Positions 18,146-26,023 of a stretch of DNA of 64,000 nucleotides are shown piece after piece. The notes below the pieces were generated by a model. The model was not told where the DNA came from, ran no database searches, and worked only from the letters and a program-made list of their open reading frames with translations. Numbering within the stretch: the stretch's first letter is position 1; every line of letters starts with the position of its first letter. The DNA comes from an uncultured Atopobiaceae bacterium (lineage in GTDB: Bacteria; Actinomycetota; Coriobacteriia; Coriobacteriales; Atopobiaceae): assembly GCA_944320385.1 (NCBI GenBank), contig CALUHH010000007.1:1-64000 (forward strand), read 5' to 3'. Both the position numbers and the translations under genes were made by a program.

Positions 18146-19000
18146 CTACAGTCCCATCACCCCCATGCCCACGAGCGTGGGGCCGGTGTGGACCAGCAGG
18201 TCGGCGGACAGGCCGGTCTGAAGAATCTCGACCGCGTTGCCGATGCGCTCGCGCAGGCGCGGCACGAGCTCCTCGCGCAGTGCGGGGTCGTACGTGCAGA
18301 CCGCCAGGCGCACCTGCTGCCAGCGCGCCGCCTGCTCGGCCACCAGCGCAATCTGCGTGTCGAGCGCGCGCTGCCACCCGCGGGCCTTCTTCTCGATGAC
18401 GTACTTGCCCTCGGGGCTGCAGGTGAGGACGGGCTTGATGTTGAGGACGGAGCCCACGCGGTAGACGGCCTCGCTGATGCGCCCGCCCTTGCGCAGGAAG
18501 TCGAGCTTCTGGACCGAGAAGAACACGCGCACCCGCTCGCTCACCGCCGCAAGGACGCTGCCCAGGCGGTCGAGCGGCATGCCCGCCTCGATCTGGCGCG
18601 CGGCCTCCATCACGACGAAGCCCGCCGCGATGCCGATGCTCTTGGTGTCCACCATGACCACGGGGAAGTCCTCCATCTGGCGCGCCACCATGCCGATGGT
18701 CTCGAAGGTGGCGGAGAGCCCCGACGAGATGGTCACCACGACGGCGCCCACGTAGCCGTCGCGCCGCGCCTGCTCGAGCGTGTCGCGGATCTTCATCGGG
18801 GAGGGGAGCGACGTGGTGGGGATCTCCTCGGCAAAGCGCTCGACGACCTCCTGCGCGGTGATGTCGACGCCGTTCTCGTACGTGGACCCGTCGGAGTAGT
18901 TGATGCGCAGCGGCAGGACGCGGATGTCGTGGGCGGCCGCAAAGTCCGCCGGGGTGTCCGTGCCGGAGTCGGTGATGATGGCGATGCGCTGCTCGTTCAT
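18146..19000 (-). CDS. DegV family (FakB-like) fatty-acid-binding protein
   Basis: 284 residues. Family blocks are visible: IITDSGTDTPADF near the N-terminus, TSLPSP, TISSGLSATF, VDTKSIG and LDFLRKGGRIS. DegV/FakB proteins bind one fatty acid and present it to the FakA kinase for phosphorylation and phospholipid synthesis. No fakA lies nearby. Transcribed divergently from the DUF1836 gene. Confidence 0.93.
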   Translation of the reverse strand: MNEQRIAIITDSGTDTPADFAAAHDIRVLPLRINYSDGSTYENGVDITAQEVVERFAEEIPTTSLPSPMKIRDTLEQARRDGYVGAVVVTISSGLSATFETIGMVARQMEDFPVVMVDTKSIGIAAGFVVMEAARQIEAGMPLDRLGSVLAAVSERVRVFFSVQKLDFLRKGGRISEAVYRVGSVLNIKPVLTCSPEGKYVIEKKARGWQRALDTQIALVAEQAARWQQVRLAVCTYDPALREELVPRLRERIGNAVEILQTGLSADLLVHTGPTLVGMGVMGL

Positions 19001-19129
19001 GGCTCGGCTCTCCCTCGCGACGTGACGCTCGGCGCCACGGTGGGTATCATGTTGGACAGACTATAGCCCTTTCACATGGTCTTGAATACTAGATAATCCG
19101 CTTTTGAAGAAATAACGGGGGTGGACGGC

Positions 19130-19720
19130 ATGGCGGACAAGTCTAAGGCCCTGGTTCCGGTGCGCGTCACGGACGAGCGTCGCCGCGAGCTCGCGGAGCG
19201 CCTGGGGTCGGTGCACATCTCGCGCATCCGCGAGATGCCACGCATCGAGCTCTACCTCGACCAGCTGCTCACGCTCGTCTCGCAGGAGCTCGAGTTCATG
19301 CGCCTGCCCGACGAGACGCTCGTGACGGGATCGATGGTCAACAACTACGTCAAGCAGGGGGTCATCCCCGCCCCGCGCAAGAAGCGCTACACGCGTCGTC
19401 ACGTGGCGGCGCTGCTGTTCGTCTGCGCGCTCAAGCGGGTGTTCTCCATCGCGCAGGTGAGCCAGCTCGCGGCGCTCATCTGGGCCTCCGACCTCGACCT
19501 CGAGGCGCTCTACGACAGCTCCTGCGATGCCCTCGAGCGCGCGCTGGCCGCCTACGTCGCGCCGGGCGAGAAGGACGCGCGCCCCGTGCTCGAGCTGCGC
19601 GACCAGGCGGGCGACCCCGCCGCCCCCGAGCTCGCGTGGCTGCTCGGCGCCGCGACCGACGTGCTGGCGTCCAAGGTGGTCGTCGAGCAGACGCTTCTTC
19701 TCGGCGAGAGGGGGGAGTGA
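19130..19720 (+). CDS. DUF1836 domain protein, probable transcriptional regulator
   Basis: 196 residues from ATG 19130 (GGGGGTGG site; GTG 19121 is an alternative). The core MVNNYVKQGVIPAPRKKRYTRRHVAALLFVCALK resembles a MerR-like winged helix, the feature of DUF1836. Members are often next to degV genes in Gram-positive genomes, which fits the divergent arrangement here. nhaA starts 5 nt after the stop. Regulatory role is inferred. Confidence 0.8.
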   Translation: MADKSKALVPVRVTDERRRELAERLGSVHISRIREMPRIELYLDQLLTLVSQELEFMRLPDETLVTGSMVNNYVKQGVIPAPRKKRYTRRHVAALLFVCALKRVFSIAQVSQLAALIWASDLDLEALYDSSCDALERALAAYVAPGEKDARPVLELRDQAGDPAAPELAWLLGAATDVLASKVVVEQTLLLGERGE

Positions 19721-19725
19721 GGGCC

Positions 19726-21114
19726 GTGTCGCGCCCCGGAGCCATCTTCGGCGAGCCCGCGGTCGTGCGGCGCCTGGAGCGCAGGAGCGCGCTCGCGTCC
19801 GTGACCGGCAGCTCCACCGTCGCCGCGGCGGTCATGGTAGCCGCCGCCCTTCTCGCCCTGGTCGTTGCCAACACCCCGCTCTACGAGGGGGTCGAGCACG
19901 TCCTGGGGCTTCCGCTGATCGTGGGCGTGGGCCGGCTCGAGGTCTCGCTCACCGTCGAGCAGTTCGTGAACGACTTCCTCATGGCCGTCTTCTTCCTGCT
20001 CGTGGGCATCGAGCTCAAGTACGAGACCACGGTGGGGCAGCTCAGGCGACCGCGCCAGGCGGCGCTTCCCATGCTCGCGGCCGTGGGCGGCGTGTGCATG
20101 CCGGCGCTCATCTACGTGGCGCTCAACCTGGGAGGGGCGGCGCGCGGCTGGGCGGTGCCCATCGCCACCGACATCGCCTTCGCGCTGGGCGTGGTGTCGC
20201 TTCTGGGAGATCGCATATCGCCCGCCACCAAGGTCTTCTTCCAGACGCTCGCCATCGCCGACGACATCCTCGCGATCGTGGTCATCGCGCTGTTCTACGG
20301 GCAGGTCCCGCAGCTCGGGTGGTGCCTCGCGTCGCTCGTCCTCGTGGGCGTGCTCGCCGCGCTCAATCGCGCCCGCGTCTACTCCGTGGCGCCCTACGTC
20401 GCCGTGGGGCTGGTGCTCTGGGCGTGCATGTTCAACTCGGGGATCCACGCCACGCTCGCCGGCGTCATCCTCGCCTTTGCCCTGCCGAGCCGCTCCGACG
20501 TGCGCCTCTCCGAGCTCGGCGGCTGGCTCGAGCGCCGCGCCCACGACCTCGACGACACCTACGACGACGAGCACCACGTCCTCGGCCAGCACGACTTCAC
20601 CGAGGGCGCTTGGCGCACCGAGCGCGTGATGCACCACGTCACGCCGCCGCTGCAGCGCATGGAGCGCTACGTCTCGGTCTTCGTGAACTTCCTCGTGCTG
20701 CCGCTCTTTGCCTTCGTCAACGCCGAGCTGCACCTCGTGGGGGAGAACTTCGGGGCGCTCCTCGCGAGCCCCGTCGCCCACGGCGTCTACCTCGGCGCGG
20801 TGCTGGGCAAGCCCCTGGGCATCATCGGCGTGACGTGGCTGCTCGTGCGCCTGGGCTTCGCGCGCCTGCCGCGCGGCATGGACTGGCCGCAGGTCGTGAC
20901 CGTCGGCATCATGGGCGGCGTGGGATTTACGATGTCGATCCTCATCACGGGGCTGGCGTTCCCCTCGCCCGAGGAGGCCATCGCCGCCAAGTGCGCCATC
21001 CTGCTGGGATCTGTGAGCTCGGCTTTGCTCGGCGTCCTCTTCGCGCGTCTCGCGCTGCGCGGCGAGGGGGCCGAACGCGCCTCTCGGCATCCGCGGCGGC
21101 CCTCGCGCAAATAA
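19726..21114 (+). CDS. nhaA: Na+/H+ antiporter NhaA
   Basis: 462-residue polytopic membrane protein. GIELKYETT, the discontinuous-helix region ATDIAFALGVVSLLG and the ion-binding Asp pair ADDILAI (two adjacent aspartates) are present, as is GVGFTMSILI in the C-terminal half. It exchanges internal Na+ for external protons in pH and sodium homeostasis. GTG 19726 with GGGGGAG upstream was chosen; the frame runs further upstream but overlaps the previous gene and lacks conservation. An extended loop (about residues 255-305) is acidic. Confidence 0.94.
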   Translation: MSRPGAIFGEPAVVRRLERRSALASVTGSSTVAAAVMVAAALLALVVANTPLYEGVEHVLGLPLIVGVGRLEVSLTVEQFVNDFLMAVFFLLVGIELKYETTVGQLRRPRQAALPMLAAVGGVCMPALIYVALNLGGAARGWAVPIATDIAFALGVVSLLGDRISPATKVFFQTLAIADDILAIVVIALFYGQVPQLGWCLASLVLVGVLAALNRARVYSVAPYVAVGLVLWACMFNSGIHATLAGVILAFALPSRSDVRLSELGGWLERRAHDLDDTYDDEHHVLGQHDFTEGAWRTERVMHHVTPPLQRMERYVSVFVNFLVLPLFAFVNAELHLVGENFGALLASPVAHGVYLGAVLGKPLGIIGVTWLLVRLGFARLPRGMDWPQVVTVGIMGGVGFTMSILITGLAFPSPEEAIAAKCAILLGSVSSALLGVLFARLALRGEGAERASRHPRRPSRK

Positions 21115-21180
21115 TGTCCGGCCCAAGGGGTATCCTAGTCCCATGACGTTTTGGGGGACGACGTCCGATTGGAGATTCGC

Positions 21181-21837
21181 ATGAGTGGACTCAAGCGCCT
21201 GTGCACGGTCGTCTTCGTGCTCGCCTGCGCCTTCTCGCTCGCGGCCCTTGCGCTCACGTGGTTTGGCCCGTGGACGGGCGAGGTCTCGGCGCTCTTCAAC
21301 CTCGAGCCGTTCGCCATCGCCGTGGTCGCCTGCCTCGCGGTGAGCGCGCTGGGTCTTCTGGTGCTGCTGGCGCGCGCCCTCTTCGCGCGCCGCACGGTGC
21401 GCACCGTCGAGATCGCCACGGTGGACGGCGGCGTCATCTCCGTCACGCGCGACGCCATCGCCGCGCAGGCGTCCCACATCGTGGAGGCGGACGGTACCTG
21501 CGACGCCGCGCGCGTGCGCGTGGACGCCAAGGCCCGCGGCCACATCCGCGTGCACGTGCGGGTGCTCCCGCACGAGACCGTGGACGTCGTCGCCAAGGGC
21601 GCCGAGCTGCACGAGGAGCTCATGGACGGCCTCGCCGCCGTCTGCGGCGACAAGGTCGAGGACGTGAGCCTGGAGTTCGTGGAGCCCGAGTCCGTCACGC
21701 TCGCCGGCGGGGAGGACGAGGCCGAGCAGGCCGCCGAGGCCGCCGCCAAGCCGGCCCCCAAGGCCCCGGCGCCCGACACCACGAGCGAGATCACGGTCTC
21801 CATGGGCGGCTCGCGCGAGCCCGAGAGGGAGGTGTAG
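21181..21837 (+). CDS. amaP: Alkaline shock response membrane anchor protein AmaP
   Basis: 218 residues with two N-terminal transmembrane segments (about 8-27 and 41-62) then a soluble domain and an Ala/Pro/Lys-rich tail. With the two following genes it gives the AmaP/DUF2273/Asp23 gene order seen in many Gram-positive bacteria, where AmaP anchors Asp23 to the membrane. Assignment relies on topology and context. Next gene starts 3 nt after the stop. Confidence 0.82.
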   Translation: MSGLKRLCTVVFVLACAFSLAALALTWFGPWTGEVSALFNLEPFAIAVVACLAVSALGLLVLLARALFARRTVRTVEIATVDGGVISVTRDAIAAQASHIVEADGTCDAARVRVDAKARGHIRVHVRVLPHETVDVVAKGAELHEELMDGLAAVCGDKVEDVSLEFVEPESVTLAGGEDEAEQAAEAAAKPAPKAPAPDTTSEITVSMGGSREPEREV

Positions 21838-21840
21838 GCG

Positions 21841-22212
21841 ATGGCGGACGAGAAGACCCACAAGCCCAAGATCAACGTGGGCGAGAAGGACGCGCAGCAG
21901 GAGGCCCCGGCCCCGGAGGCCGCCGAGGCCAAGCCCGCCGCGGGCGAGGGACGCAGCGTCGGCAGCGCCCTGCGCGACGGCATGGGCGTCATCAGCGCCT
22001 GGGTGCGCCGCACCTTCCCGGGTCAGGAGAAGGCCTTCTGGGGCGCCCTCATCGGCCTGGTCGCGGCGGTCGTGTTCCTTGCCGTGGGGCCGTGGCCGCT
22101 CGTCGTGATCGCGGTCTTCGTCTTCGTGGGCGTGGCCGCCGGCCAGGTCCTCGACGGGGACCCCAAGATCGTGAACACGCTGAGGCACCTCTTCAACCGG
22201 AACAGCCAGTAG
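21841..22212 (+). CDS. DUF2273 small membrane protein
   Basis: 123 residues: a charged Ala/Glu/Lys-rich N-terminus, then a helical hairpin FWGALIGLVAAVVFLAVGPW / VVIAVFVFVGVAAGQVLDGD. The GALIGL and LDGD ends are typical of DUF2273. Middle gene of the AmaP/Asp23 operon, with GGGAGG before ATG 21841. Function unknown. Confidence 0.85.
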   Translation: MADEKTHKPKINVGEKDAQQEAPAPEAAEAKPAAGEGRSVGSALRDGMGVISAWVRRTFPGQEKAFWGALIGLVAAVVFLAVGPWPLVVIAVFVFVGVAAGQVLDGDPKIVNTLRHLFNRNSQ

Positions 22213-22255
22213 CCATCGACGTCGGCCGGGCCCTCCCGGCAGCGAGGAGCGGGAC

Positions 22256-22798
22256 ATGAGCAACACTACGAGCGACAAGGTCGAGCAGGACGTCAAGGAG
22301 CCGGAGGCCGCCCCCGAGACGGCGCTCGCCGAGGTCGAGGAGACGGGCACGGACATCGAGGCCCTCACCGACGACGAGGACCTCGACTCCGAGGACTCCC
22401 TGACCTTCTCCAACGGGGTCATCGAGAAGATCGTGGCCATCGCCATGCGCGAGGTCCCGGGCGTCGTGGGCATGAAGGGGACCTGGTTCAACCGCGTCCA
22501 GGACGCCTTCGGCGCGAGCGACTCCACCAAGGGCGTGACCGTCGAGGTCACCCCCGAGAGCGCGGTGCGCGTGAACATCTCCGTGCTCATCGAGTACGGC
22601 GCCTATGCCCCGCAGGTCTTCGAGGACGTCAAGAAGGCCGTGGTCAAGCAGGTCACGGGCATGACGGGCCTCGAGGTCGCGGGCGTCAACCTGCGCATCG
22701 AGGACGTCCTCACGCCCGAGGAGATCGAGCAGCGCAGCCGTCGCGCCGCCGCTGCCTCCAAGAAGGACGAGAGGGACGCGGCCGACGACGCCGAGTAG
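22256..22798 (+). CDS. Asp23/Gls24 family envelope stress response protein
   Basis: 180 residues. The Asp23 core spans about residues 55-165: LTFSNGVIEKIVAIAMREVPGVVGM and VNISVLIEYGAYAPQVFEDVKKAVVKQVTGMTGLEVAGVNL. Acidic N-terminal extension and a basic C-terminus. In Staphylococcus, Asp23 is abundant at the membrane and bound to AmaP. Last gene of the three-gene operon, followed directly by a very strong hairpin. Confidence 0.92.
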   Translation: MSNTTSDKVEQDVKEPEAAPETALAEVEETGTDIEALTDDEDLDSEDSLTFSNGVIEKIVAIAMREVPGVVGMKGTWFNRVQDAFGASDSTKGVTVEVTPESAVRVNISVLIEYGAYAPQVFEDVKKAVVKQVTGMTGLEVAGVNLRIEDVLTPEEIEQRSRRAAAASKKDERDAADDAE

Positions 22799-22825
22799 CC
22801 CCGGAGCGAGGTTGTCGCTCACGTC

Positions 22826-22898
22826 GGTTGACACTCACGTCAGGTTATATTGTCAAACCGCGAGCGTTTGACAATATAACCTGACGTGAGTGTCAACC
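22826..22898. terminator. Perfect 33-bp inverted repeat between convergent genes
   Basis: 22826-22858 (GGTTGACACTCACG..GTCAAAC) is exactly complementary to 22866-22898, with a 7-nt loop CGCGAGC. The right arm ends one base before the stop codon of the leftward dehydrogenase gene. It should fold in either transcript and act as a bidirectional terminator, though there is no T tract. Arms of this length with no mismatch indicate recent origin or strong constraint. Confidence 0.75.
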
Positions 22899-23879
22899 CT
22901 ACACCTCGTAGGGGGTGTCCTCGCCGGCGGCAAAGGCGAGCAGCGCCTCGACGTTGCTGCGCACCATGCCCTCGACGTCCTCGGCGGTGTAGAACGCCAT
23001 ATGGGGCGTCACGATGACGTTGGGAAGCGCCATGAGGGCGGCGCGGTCGCGGCCCGCGAGCACGTCGCGGCTGCGGTCGAGGTAGTAGAGCCCCGCCTCG
23101 TCCTCGATGGTGTCGAGCGCGGCGCCGCCCAGGTGCCCGGACTCCAGCGCGTCGAGCAGCGCCGCCGTGTCCACGAGGCTGCCGCGCGCCGCGTTCACGA
23201 GCACCGCCCCCGCACGCATGCGCGCGAGCTCTGAGGCCCCGATCATGTGGCGGTTCTCGGGCAGGCCCGGCGCGTGCAGCGTCACCACGTCGGACGCGGC
23301 GAGCAGCTCGGGCAGGCTCACGTACTCGACGAGCCCGGAGAGCTCGTCCTTCTCGACCGGGTCGCACGCGAGGACGCGGCAGCCAAAGCCCTGCAGCTCG
23401 CGCGCCACGCACGAGCCGATGGCGCCGGTCCCCACCACGCCGACCGTGCAGCTCCCGAGCGACCGGCCGATCTTGCCCTCGAGCGAGAAGTCCTGGGCCG
23501 CGGCGCACCGCTGGACGAACTTGACCTTGCGCAGCGCCATGAGCATCAGCATGATCGCGTAGTCGGCCACGCCCTCGGGCGGGTAGGCGGCGTGCGCCAC
23601 GCGAATGCCCAGGCTGCGGGCGTGTCCCACGTCGATGTGGTCGTAGCCGATCGAGCGGGTCGCGATGCCGCGGATCCCCAGCTCGTGGTAGCGGTCCAGC
23701 AGCTCCGGCGTCATGGGGTTGGTGATGATGCAGAGGGCGTCGGAGCCCTCGGCGAGTCCTACGTTGTCGAGCGTGGGGTAGTCGGGCGTCCAGCCGTACT
23801 CAAAGTTGAGCTCGCGGCTCAGCGCGTCGAGATAGCCCAGCTCGTCGTAGGGGCGCAGCGCGTAGGCGAAGATCCTCAT
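22899..23879 (-). CDS. D-lactate dehydrogenase (VanH-like D-2-hydroxyacid dehydrogenase)
   Basis: 326 residues. NAD-binding GVVGTGAIGSCVARELQGFG (about 147-166), catalytic Arg in NAARGSLVDTAALL and catalytic His in TPHMAFYT are visible. TRSIGYDHID and the GVADYAIMLMLMALR segment match the D-LDH/VanH branch. It should reduce pyruvate to D-lactate with NADH, a fermentation end reaction. No vanA, vanX or vanS/R genes lie nearby, so it is not a glycopeptide-resistance gene. Confidence 0.88.
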   Translation of the reverse strand: MRIFAYALRPYDELGYLDALSRELNFEYGWTPDYPTLDNVGLAEGSDALCIITNPMTPELLDRYHELGIRGIATRSIGYDHIDVGHARSLGIRVAHAAYPPEGVADYAIMLMLMALRKVKFVQRCAAAQDFSLEGKIGRSLGSCTVGVVGTGAIGSCVARELQGFGCRVLACDPVEKDELSGLVEYVSLPELLAASDVVTLHAPGLPENRHMIGASELARMRAGAVLVNAARGSLVDTAALLDALESGHLGGAALDTIEDEAGLYYLDRSRDVLAGRDRAALMALPNVIVTPHMAFYTAEDVEGMVRSNVEALLAFAAGEDTPYEV

Positions 23880-23892
23880 GTCCCTCTCCCTC

Positions 23893-23959
23893 GTCTGTTA
23901 ATTGGGGACAGTCCCCAATTAACAGACTGCACGTTGGGGACTGTCCCCAATGTGCAGAC
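23893..23959. repeat. Paired TTGGGGACAGTCCCCAA dyads
   Basis: Dyad GTCTGTTAATTGGGGAC-AGTCCCCAATTAACAGAC (23893-23927) is followed by TGCACGTTGGGGACTG-TCCCCAATGTGCA (23928-23956). Same core as at 31910, 43739 and 57919, but the second dyad has different outer arms. It lies in the divergent gap between the dehydrogenase and the next gene; a TAGAAT -10-like box follows at 23998-24003. Confidence 0.8.
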
Positions 23960-24032
23960 CGATCCGCAGAACGGTCCCATGCTACCCGTTCCCTTGCTAG
24001 AATTTGGCGGGACTTCGACCAGAGGGGGAGCA

Positions 24033-24485
24033 ATGCGCGACAGCGTGAGCATCGAGGCGGTCAAGGCCGTCGCCCGCGCCAACAACAGGCCCGGACCGGA
24101 CCACATGAACTGCGGGGAGTCCGTCATCGCGGCGCTCTGGGACGCCTTCGAGCCGGATTTCCCGCGCTCGGTCGTGGCGATGGGCGCCGGCATGGGCGCG
24201 GGCATCGGCGGCTCGGGCTGCGTGTGCGGGGCGCTCGCGGGTGCCGTGGCGTTTCTCGGCCTCATGGTGGGCACCAAGGAACGTGCCAAGCCGCTCGCGG
24301 CGGAGCTTCACGACGCCTTCTGCGCGGGCACGGCAAGGCACGTGACCTGCTGTCGCGTCCTCACGCGCGGGATGGACTGGTGGGGCGAGGAGCGCGTCTC
24401 CCAGTGCCAGGACCATTGCGCGCTCGCCGCCGGCGCCGCGGCCAAGGTCCTCTGCCGCGAGCTCGGCGTCCGCGCGGAACACTAG
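24033..24485 (+). CDS. C_GCAxxG_C_C family protein
   Basis: 150 residues from ATG 24033 (GAGGGGGAG site). The spaced cysteines of this family are present: NCGESV, GCVCGALAGAV, HVTCCRVL and SQCQDHC. Members are small, often with electron-transfer or metal-binding roles inferred from the conserved Cys pattern; the biochemical function is unknown. Stands alone between the dehydrogenase promoter and a shared terminator. Confidence 0.85.
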   Translation: MRDSVSIEAVKAVARANNRPGPDHMNCGESVIAALWDAFEPDFPRSVVAMGAGMGAGIGGSGCVCGALAGAVAFLGLMVGTKERAKPLAAELHDAFCAGTARHVTCCRVLTRGMDWWGEERVSQCQDHCALAAGAAAKVLCRELGVRAEH

Positions 24486-24497
24486 GCCCGGCTGCCG

Positions 24498-24528
24498 TGT
24501 GACAGACACCTCCGGGGTATCTGTCACA
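24498..24528. terminator. Bidirectional hairpin terminator
   Basis: TGTGACAGACACC (24498-24510) pairs with GGTATCTGTCACA (24516-24528), one mismatch. It lies between convergent genes and overlaps the last codons of the leftward one. Confidence 0.65.
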
Positions 24529-25123
24529 GAAGGATGACGTAGGCCGCCACGACGAGACCCGCCACGAGGCAGCACGCCTCGACGATGCCGTCGGTCTTGC
24601 AGAGGCCCAGGCACACGCCGCGGCGGGCGGGCCACGCCAGCCGCACCGCTCGTCGCCCCAGCACATCGAGTGCCAGGTGCGAGGCCATGCCGGCCGCGAC
24701 GGGCGCCACGAGCGGCGGGCAGACGAGCCATGTCGCCGCGGCAAATCCGGCGAGCGCCGCGAGCGAGTGCGAGAAGCCGCGGTGGGGCGAGAGCCGCGCG
24801 GCGCAGCAGAGGGCGAGAAGGGCGATCGCCCCGGCAACGACGACCTCGAGCCCCGCCTCTGCCGCCCGGCGCGCGAGCGGCCAGCTGGCAGCGGCCTCCA
24901 GGGCCAGGGCCGCGACGAGCAGCGCCGCGCACCCGCCGCGCGCGAGCCGCTCCTGCAGCGGGTGCGCGGTGCTTCTCACGTCCAGGTCGGGAAGCATGCC
25001 GCCGAGCGCGCCCCCGGCCGCCGCGCAGGCGAGCGCCGCCGGAGACGCCATGCCCGGCTCGAGCGCCGACGCGGCGACGAGTCCTGCGGCCGCCCCCACG
25101 ACGACGTGCGTCTTCCCGGTCAC
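24524..25123 (-). CDS. YdjM/DUF457-type membrane-bound metal-dependent hydrolase
   Basis: 199 residues if started at the GTG whose product begins TGKTHVVVG, which has GGAGGGG immediately upstream; an ATG at 25165 (14 residues longer) or 25159 is an alternative. Family features: TGKTH at the start, GGMLPDLDV, PHRGFSHSL and MASHLALDVL, giving a cluster of His/Asp metal ligands among several transmembrane helices. The E. coli relative YdjM is LexA-controlled and of unknown function. No SOS box was noticed here. Confidence 0.8.
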   Translation of the reverse strand: MTGKTHVVVGAAAGLVAASALEPGMASPAALACAAAGGALGGMLPDLDVRSTAHPLQERLARGGCAALLVAALALEAAASWPLARRAAEAGLEVVVAGAIALLALCCAARLSPHRGFSHSLAALAGFAAATWLVCPPLVAPVAAGMASHLALDVLGRRAVRLAWPARRGVCLGLCKTDGIVEACCLVAGLVVAAYVILL

Positions 25124-25251
25124 GACCCCTCCGTTCTTCTCGACTTTCGATGCATGCATTGTCACGCATCACGCGCCCGTGGCAAAACCGCGATTGTGCG
25201 TCGGAGGCGGTGCCGCGACGCGCGCCGGCCCGAATTTGGCCCCTTCTCGGC

Positions 25252-25406
25252 GGTTGTGTGCAACATCTTTTATGTCTGGCCGCGCACCCGCGCGTTCTTC
25301 TCGACAAATCTGCCCTGGTGTGCGGCTTTGGGGCGGTTGTGTGCAACATGTTTGATGCCTGACCCGGCCCAGACCGCCGACTCCATCAAACTTGTTGCAC
25401 ACAACC
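25252..25406. repeat. GGTTGTGTGCAACA hairpin element
   Basis: GGTTGTGTGCAACAT occurs directly at 25252 and 25335; 25335-25356 is complementary to 25385-25406 at 21 of 22 positions. The stretch between the two direct copies holds GCGTTCTTCTCGACAAATC. Same plan as 50557-50711 and 50034-50199: direct word copies, a CTTCTCG core, then inverted copies. No gene is visible from 25124 to the riboswitch. Confidence 0.75.
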
Positions 25407-25462
25407 GGGCGATTGCGTGGGGCCAGGGCCCGCCATGGAGTCCAGGGCCCGAGAAGAGCTCG

Positions 25463-25491
25463 CTGCCGGGCCCGCCCGAGCGTGCTACACT
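25463..25491 (+). promoter_or_regulatory. Promoter of the thiamine transport operon
   Basis: Extended -10 TGCTACACT ends at 25491; CTGCCG (25463-25468) is a weak -35 at 17 nt. Transcription would start about 25498, just at the beginning of the TPP riboswitch. Confidence 0.5.
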
Positions 25492-25499
25492 ACCAACCG

Positions 25500-25609
25500 A
25501 CAACGGGGGGCTGGCGCACGCCGGCTGAGATTGGGCCCAGGAGATCGGACGCGTGTCCGAGAGCGGCCCTGACCCATAACCTGATCCGGGTAATGCCGGC
25601 GTAGGGACC
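25500..25609 (+). promoter_or_regulatory. TPP riboswitch (THI element)
   Basis: The conserved pieces are in order: GGCTGAGATTGGGCCC on the 5' side, GGCCCTGACCCATAACCTGATCCGGGTAATGCCGGCGTAGGGA on the 3' side (here given in parts: CTGAGA, ACCTGATCCGGGTAATGCC, GCGTAGGGA). It binds thiamine pyrophosphate and lowers expression of the operon. The expression platform downstream has competing pairings: AGGCACC (25631-25637) with GGTGCCT (25650-25656), or GGGTGCC (25649-25655) with GGCACCC (25660-25666); the latter hairpin abuts the ribosome site of the first gene. Confidence 0.95.
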
Positions 25610-25680
25610 AGCGGGAACGCGCCCGCAACGAGGCACCTACGAGAGACGGGGTGCCTTGGGGCACCCGGAAGGGAGGGCGC

Positions 25681-26022
25681 GTGAACTGCTCGGTTGCGAT
25701 TCAGTTCCTGCCCATGGACGCCACCAACGACGACGCCACGTGCGACGCGGTGGACGCGGTCATCGCCTACATCGACTCCACGGGGATCGACTACTTCGTC
25801 GGCCCCTTCGAGACGGCGATCGAGGGCGACTACGAGACCTGCATGGAGATCCTCAAGAACTGCCAGCTCGTGGGCGCCAAGGCCGGCTGCAAGCACATGA
25901 TGTGCTACGCCAAGATCAACTTCCGCCCCGACGGCGACGTCATGTCCACGGACCGCAAGATCGGCAAGTACCACCCCGGCGACCCCGAGTTCGCCCCCAA
26001 GAGCGCGGACGCGGCGGCCTAG
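25681..26022 (+). CDS. Thiamine-binding protein, YkoF/MTH1187 family
   Basis: 113 residues from GTG 25681 with GGAAGGGAGGG ahead. Small ferredoxin-like fold protein: VAIQFLPMDATND, GPFETAIEGDYETCMEILKNC and KINFRPDGDVM match the thiamine-binding family. Likely a cytosolic thiamine or HMP binding partner of the ABC transporter encoded next. First gene after the TPP riboswitch. Confidence 0.85.
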   Translation: MNCSVAIQFLPMDATNDDATCDAVDAVIAYIDSTGIDYFVGPFETAIEGDYETCMEILKNCQLVGAKAGCKHMMCYAKINFRPDGDVMSTDRKIGKYHPGDPEFAPKSADAAA

Positions 26023-26023
26023 C

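Noticed and set aside
22899..23879. Glycopeptide-resistance vanH
   Set aside because: The protein resembles VanH, but no vanA, vanX or two-component genes are adjacent; a fermentative D-lactate dehydrogenase explains it.
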